From Desulfobacterales bacterium (GTDB lineage: Bacteria > Desulfobacterota > Desulfobacteria > Desulfobacterales > Desulfosalsimonadaceae): DNA of 8,750 nucleotides. The stretch lies in assembly GCA_029933295.1 (NCBI GenBank), contig JAOZOL010000087.1, forward strand, positions 1 through 8,750, given 5' to 3'. Both the position numbers and the translations under genes were made by a program. Shown here piece by piece: positions 5,942-8,750 of this stretch (positions are counted from its first letter, which is position 1; each line of letters begins with the position of its first letter). The notes beneath the pieces are model-generated. The model ran no database searches. It worked only from the letters and a program-made list of their open reading frames with translations, and was not told the origin of the DNA.

Positions 5942-6805
5942 TTACTGTCCAACCCCCCATGCAAAAACGATGATTATAAATATAGACGCGGCAGATGCCA
6001 GTTGTACAAATTTTCCAGGGCATTGTTTGATCATAAGGGCATATAAAAGCCCCATGATCATGCCACAAATCAACCCGAAGAGATGCGCCATGACATCAAC
6101 TCTTAATCCTCCGGAACCGAGCAGCCCCAAAAGCGCCAACCCGCATGCCGGCGGAATCCATGCGGCTGTCTTTCTCTTAAATGGCCTTTGATATTTTAAA
6201 CTCTGGTAACCGGCTAATATCCCGATCGCGCCAAACACCGCCGTTGAAGCACCGATTGAGATATGTCCGGATTCATACATAAATGCATTAATAAGGTTCC
6301 CGAACACTCCGCACATCAGGATCATCAGCCATCCAAGGCCGCTGCCGCATATCGCGCATACAACCGTCCCAAAAACAGCAAGACTGATCATATTTCCGAC
6401 CAGATGAACTTCATCGGCATGAAGCATTAAGGCCGTCACCGTGCGGTAAAGCTCTCCATCAAGGATCATAAACGCGGAAGCCCCATATCTGCTCACAAAA
6501 TCATCGGCACTCCCCGACATATGAACTGCCATATACGACACGAGAAGAAAAAACGCGGCAATAATACCGGAAATGATCGTTGCTGTGTTAAATTCCGACT
6601 TTTTTTCATAAACTGGAAAACGGTTTTTGTTTTCGTGAAAATAAAGATTCATGGATTGGAGGGCCTGCTGGTAACAGGTCTCTTCCACCCACACACCCCA
6701 CCCGTTTTTATCCTGTTTGAGCCGGTATGATACTCCGGATGAAGACAGTACCAGAGCACATATATCTGCCTGCTGATGTGTAATATTTTCAAAAATGATA
6801 AGCAT
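5942..6805 (-). CDS. Rhomboid-family intramembrane serine protease with GlpG-like N-terminal domain
   Basis: This is an inner-membrane protease of 287 residues. Residues 1-60 form a soluble alpha/beta-looking domain (LIIFENITHQQADICALVL, then SYRLKQDKNGWGVWVEE) whose layout resembles the cytoplasmic N-domain of GlpG or a DUF2007-like module. About six hydrophobic segments follow from residue 74. Rhomboid signatures are present: LYRTVTALMLHADEVHLVGN (119-138, the WR-like motif and the H-x4-H-x3-N helix), IGASTAVFG (184-192) with nucleophile Ser187, and DVMAHLFGLICG (237-248) with catalytic His241. The common GxSG motif is GAST here, a substitution I recall from other bacterial rhomboids. The Ser-His dyad is complete, so activity is likely; it would cleave transmembrane segments of other proteins. 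Its substrate is unknown. It starts 32 bases after the exported-protein gene, with only a weak ribosome-binding site, and precedes the HD gene by 23 bases. Confidence 0.93.
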   Translation of the reverse strand: MLIIFENITHQQADICALVLSSSGVSYRLKQDKNGWGVWVEETCYQQALQSMNLYFHENKNRFPVYEKKSEFNTATIISGIIAAFFLLVSYMAVHMSGSADDFVSRYGASAFMILDGELYRTVTALMLHADEVHLVGNMISLAVFGTVVCAICGSGLGWLMILMCGVFGNLINAFMYESGHISIGASTAVFGAIGILAGYQSLKYQRPFKRKTAAWIPPACGLALLGLLGSGGLRVDVMAHLFGLICGMIMGLLYALMIKQCPGKFVQLASAASIFIIIVFAWGVGQ

Positions 6806-6822
6806 GCGACCGCTTAAATGCT

Positions 6823-6837
6823 AAGGCATTGTGCCTT
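6823..6837. repeat. Short perfect hairpin between exported-protein and rhomboid genes
   Basis: AAGGCA (6823-6828) and TGCCTT (6832-6837) form a perfect 6-base stem with a 3-base loop, directly after the stop codon of the exported-protein gene. In the direction of transcription it is followed by AGCATTTAAGC rather than a T-run, so it is not a clear terminator. It could act as an RNA-processing or stability element that lowers rhomboid expression. Confidence 0.5.
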
Positions 6838-8562
6838 TTACTTCAGGCTTTCCTTTAAATCTTTAACGGGCAGGCTTAAAACATGGGTGGTGCCTGTTCC
6901 GCTGATACCGTCAAAAACATTTCCTTCAACAACAGCAATATAAAGTATATTATCATACATACAAACGGATTGGACCGGCCCCTGAAACCGGGTATCCAGT
7001 AATCTGAATGTGTAGGTGCCGTTATAAGGACAAAGAATCCCAAGCCGCCCATTCGGGGGACTGCCGATTATAGTTCGAAAAAAGCCCGAGTCATTGGCCG
7101 GTATAACGGCAAAAACATTATTGTCAAATTGAAACAGGACAGGCTGCGACCATAAAGGCAAATCCTTCGGCGCGTTGGTTTCATTCATCAGGGAGTCAAT
7201 CAGTATGGATTTGGCAGGAACAAACTGTGAGGAAGATTCCCATTTCTGTTTATCGTCTTCATATATAACCAGCTTTCCACCGGCATTATAAAAAACGGAT
7301 TCAGCAATCCCGTTGCCGTTCAGATCAGCAAAAATTGAGCCCGAAAGATTGAATCCGGACGGAACATTTATAATGCCATACTGCTTAATTCCATTTGAGT
7401 CATCAAGGCCCAGACGAAAAATACCAGAGCCAAAAAAATCTTCCGGATCAAAATTCTGGCCCACAAAAGACGATTTTATACCGTTTTCACAAATGGCCGG
7501 AAATTTTATAAAATAGTCGATACCTTTTGACAAAACCGTAAATCCCCTGCTGGAAAACCGAAGCACCCGGGATTTCATACCTTCATCCTGGACATAAATA
7601 TTCAGCGCGATCAGACCATTATGCCCCAGGGACATATTGACCACATCACCAAATCCTTTATAATCATACTGATATTTTTCGCTGCCGTCCACGGCCCGGG
7701 CATCCACGGTTTTATTGTAAAAATAAATAAAATAGGGGATGTCTGAACCATCCGGCACCATGATTCCCATGCTGACCACAGGATGATCAATGTCGGCCAC
7801 GGCCGTGTAGTTTTTTATTTCCAGAGTTGTACTCAACCCCGGAGTAAGCTTTGACAAACCGGGAATATTTTTTTGTGTTAACGTGCTTTCTTTTTTTTCA
7901 GTCACCGGCAGCCCTGGTTTAATGGTTGGTGCCTGGGAAGAAAAAATAACTGAAGGCAATTCTTCATATACCGTCAATATTTCCCCGCCGCTCCAGATGG
8001 TGAGATTTTTCTTATCTGCTACAATCACGATTTCATCAGGAGACGGAATCGGGCGATGGGTGGTTTCAATGCGTTGGTATGCCTGCCAGTCAAGTGAGGG
8101 CAACCTGGCCCGGATCAATTCATACAAATGAAACGAGGTCCCGTCAACATCCTGAAATCTGGCTTTGATTTCCCTGAAACGCTTTGCCTTAACCCCTGGT
8201 TGAATATCACATTTTTTTTTAAAACATTTTACTGTTATTTCAGAAAAATATTTTTCCACCCTCATTACTTTACATACTGCCAGGGGCACCGGTAATTCCC
8301 CAAGTTTTTTACCGGTATTAGGATCAATTATTTGTTCCCCCTTAGAATACAAAGTCCACAAACTCCCCTTTTTGATATTTTTGTCTGCTCCCATATTAAG
8401 CAGATATCGTCCGTCAGCGCCTTTAATGACAGTTGCTTCAAGTATGGCAAGGTCTTTTGCGATTTTGTCGGCAGTGGCCGTTGCAGCACTAAAGCAGTTT
8501 AAGGGGAGAAAAAATAACAATATAAACGATAATAAAATTATACGTGTTAATAGATAATTCAA
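6838..8562 (-). CDS. Exported protein with FlgT-C-like and VCBS/FG-GAP-like parts, function unknown
   Basis: From the chosen TTG start the product has 574 residues. It begins with a classical signal peptide: basic residue R7, hydrophobic IILLSFILLFFLPL (8-21), and likely cleavage near residues 26-30. The mature protein is therefore periplasmic or on the surface. Residues about 38-112 contain the pattern of a FlgT C-terminal-like small beta domain (YLLNMGADKNIKKGSLWTLY, then IIDPNTGKKLGEL). The rest is beta-rich. Near residues 411-421, FADLNGNGIAE is a calcium-loop sequence typical of FG-GAP/VCBS propeller blades. No enzyme motif was seen. The frame is open to an ATG at 8607, but that start has no Shine-Dalgarno and would place 15 odd residues before the signal peptide. 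The TTG has GGGAGG 7 bases upstream. It is first in a run with the rhomboid and HD genes. Domain names are from pattern memory and are only moderately sure. Confidence 0.82.
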   Translation of the reverse strand: MNYLLTRIILLSFILLFFLPLNCFSAATATADKIAKDLAILEATVIKGADGRYLLNMGADKNIKKGSLWTLYSKGEQIIDPNTGKKLGELPVPLAVCKVMRVEKYFSEITVKCFKKKCDIQPGVKAKRFREIKARFQDVDGTSFHLYELIRARLPSLDWQAYQRIETTHRPIPSPDEIVIVADKKNLTIWSGGEILTVYEELPSVIFSSQAPTIKPGLPVTEKKESTLTQKNIPGLSKLTPGLSTTLEIKNYTAVADIDHPVVSMGIMVPDGSDIPYFIYFYNKTVDARAVDGSEKYQYDYKGFGDVVNMSLGHNGLIALNIYVQDEGMKSRVLRFSSRGFTVLSKGIDYFIKFPAICENGIKSSFVGQNFDPEDFFGSGIFRLGLDDSNGIKQYGIINVPSGFNLSGSIFADLNGNGIAESVFYNAGGKLVIYEDDKQKWESSSQFVPAKSILIDSLMNETNAPKDLPLWSQPVLFQFDNNVFAVIPANDSGFFRTIIGSPPNGRLGILCPYNGTYTFRLLDTRFQGPVQSVCMYDNILYIAVVEGNVFDGISGTGTTHVLSLPVKDLKESLK

Positions 8563-8569
8563 AAAAACG

Positions 8570-8575
8570 CCTCCC
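8570..8575 (-). promoter_or_regulatory. Ribosome binding site supporting a TTG start
   Basis: GGGAGG on the minus strand lies 7 bases before the TTG at 8562 and immediately precedes the signal-peptide coding sequence. The in-frame ATGs at 8607 and 8598 have no comparable site. Confidence 0.7.
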
Positions 8576-8622
8576 GGATATTTAAAAATTTCAAACATTC
8601 GATCCATTCTAAAATTTACATT

Positions 8623-8658
8623 AAAAAAGCCGGCGACATTTCTGCCGCCGGCTTTTTT
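8623..8658. terminator. Strong bidirectional intrinsic terminator
   Basis: AAAAAAGCCGGCG (8623-8635) pairs perfectly over 13 bases with CGCCGGCTTTTTT (8646-8658), with a 10-base loop. The stem has a GC core and gives a six-T run on both strands. On the minus strand it ends the gene whose stop codon is at 8701-8703. It separates that gene from the exported-protein gene, which must then have its own promoter or depend on read-through. Confidence 0.9.
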
Positions 8659-8700
8659 ATAAAATATTTCTTCTTTAAATGCAACGATGACTGGTCGGTT

Positions 8701-8750
8701 TTAAAATTTAACCTTTATACCGGTTGCCAGTTTATAAATATCATCACCGT
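8701..8750 (-). CDS. C-terminal end of a minus-strand gene, possibly an outer-membrane beta-barrel protein (partial)
   Basis: Reading leftward from the window edge, one frame gives the last residues GDDIYKLATGIKVKF followed by TAA. Alternating hydrophobic residues and a terminal phenylalanine are the C-terminal signature recognised by the outer-membrane assembly (BAM) machinery. The strong terminator 42 bases downstream supports a real gene end. Only 15 residues are visible, so the protein family cannot be named. Confidence 0.55.
   Translation of the reverse strand, partial: GDDIYKLATGIKVKF

Noticed and set aside
5919..6068. N-terminal extension of the HD protein
   Set aside because: It overlaps the rhomboid gene, shows no family likeness, and a well-placed ribosome-binding site marks the ATG at 5918.
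8490..8510. Possible lipoprotein lipobox (LPLNC) in the exported protein
   Set aside because: Position -1 is Asn and -3 is Pro, which does not fit a lipobox; cleavage by signal peptidase I just downstream is more likely.
8606..8611. TAGAAT as a -10 box for the exported-protein operon
   Set aside because: The -35 position falls in the terminator stem (GCCGGC) and shows no match, so a promoter cannot be supported.
1..8750. CRISPR array, tRNA, rRNA, insertion sequence or phage gene
   Set aside because: No regularly spaced repeats, RNA-gene cloverleaf, transposase motif or terminal inverted repeats were seen.

Overview
The window looks like ordinary chromosome from a moderately AT-rich Gram-negative bacterium. 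A sulfate-reducer-type Desulfobacterota (Desulfobacterales-like) is my best guess. It rests on the style of the genes (a helix-turn-helix/PTS-IIA fusion beside a CLC-CBS channel, an exported FlgT-C/VCBS-like protein, an HD protein beside a rhomboid) and on a trace of an outer-membrane barrel, not on any marker gene. There are no rRNA or tRNA genes, CRISPR arrays, transposases or phage genes. No gap between genes exceeds 185 bases.

Layout. (1) Bases 1-1764, plus strand: a two-gene operon of a FabR-like TetR repressor (its 5' end may lie outside the window) and a 360-residue protein I do not recognise, which ends in a lysine-rich tail. (2) Bases 1879-5181, minus strand: a tight three-gene operon, in transcription order a helix-turn-helix/PTS EIIA fusion, a CLC anion channel with two CBS domains, and a tandem universal stress protein. 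The junctions are 18 and 18 bases. A perfect TATAAT and a pair of 12-base direct repeats lie upstream. (3) Bases 5367-8562, minus strand: a second three-gene run of an exported beta-rich protein, a rhomboid protease and an HD-domain phosphohydrolase. Gaps are 32 and 23 bases. (4) Bases 8623-8750: a strong symmetric terminator and the last codons of a minus-strand gene whose C-terminus resembles an outer-membrane beta-barrel.

How the genes may work together. Unit 1 probably concerns control of membrane fatty-acid composition. Unit 2 combines a phosphorylatable EIIA domain tied to a DNA-binding domain, an anion channel with nucleotide-binding-type CBS domains, and an ATP-binding-type stress protein. 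I infer an anion or ion-homeostasis module linked to energy state; this is the most interesting part of the window. Unit 3 has no obvious single pathway.

Start corrections made here: the stress protein starts at the ATG at 2709, the HD protein at the ATG at 5918, and the exported protein most likely at a TTG at 8562. Each has a good Shine-Dalgarno sequence at the proper distance, while the longer open frames do not.
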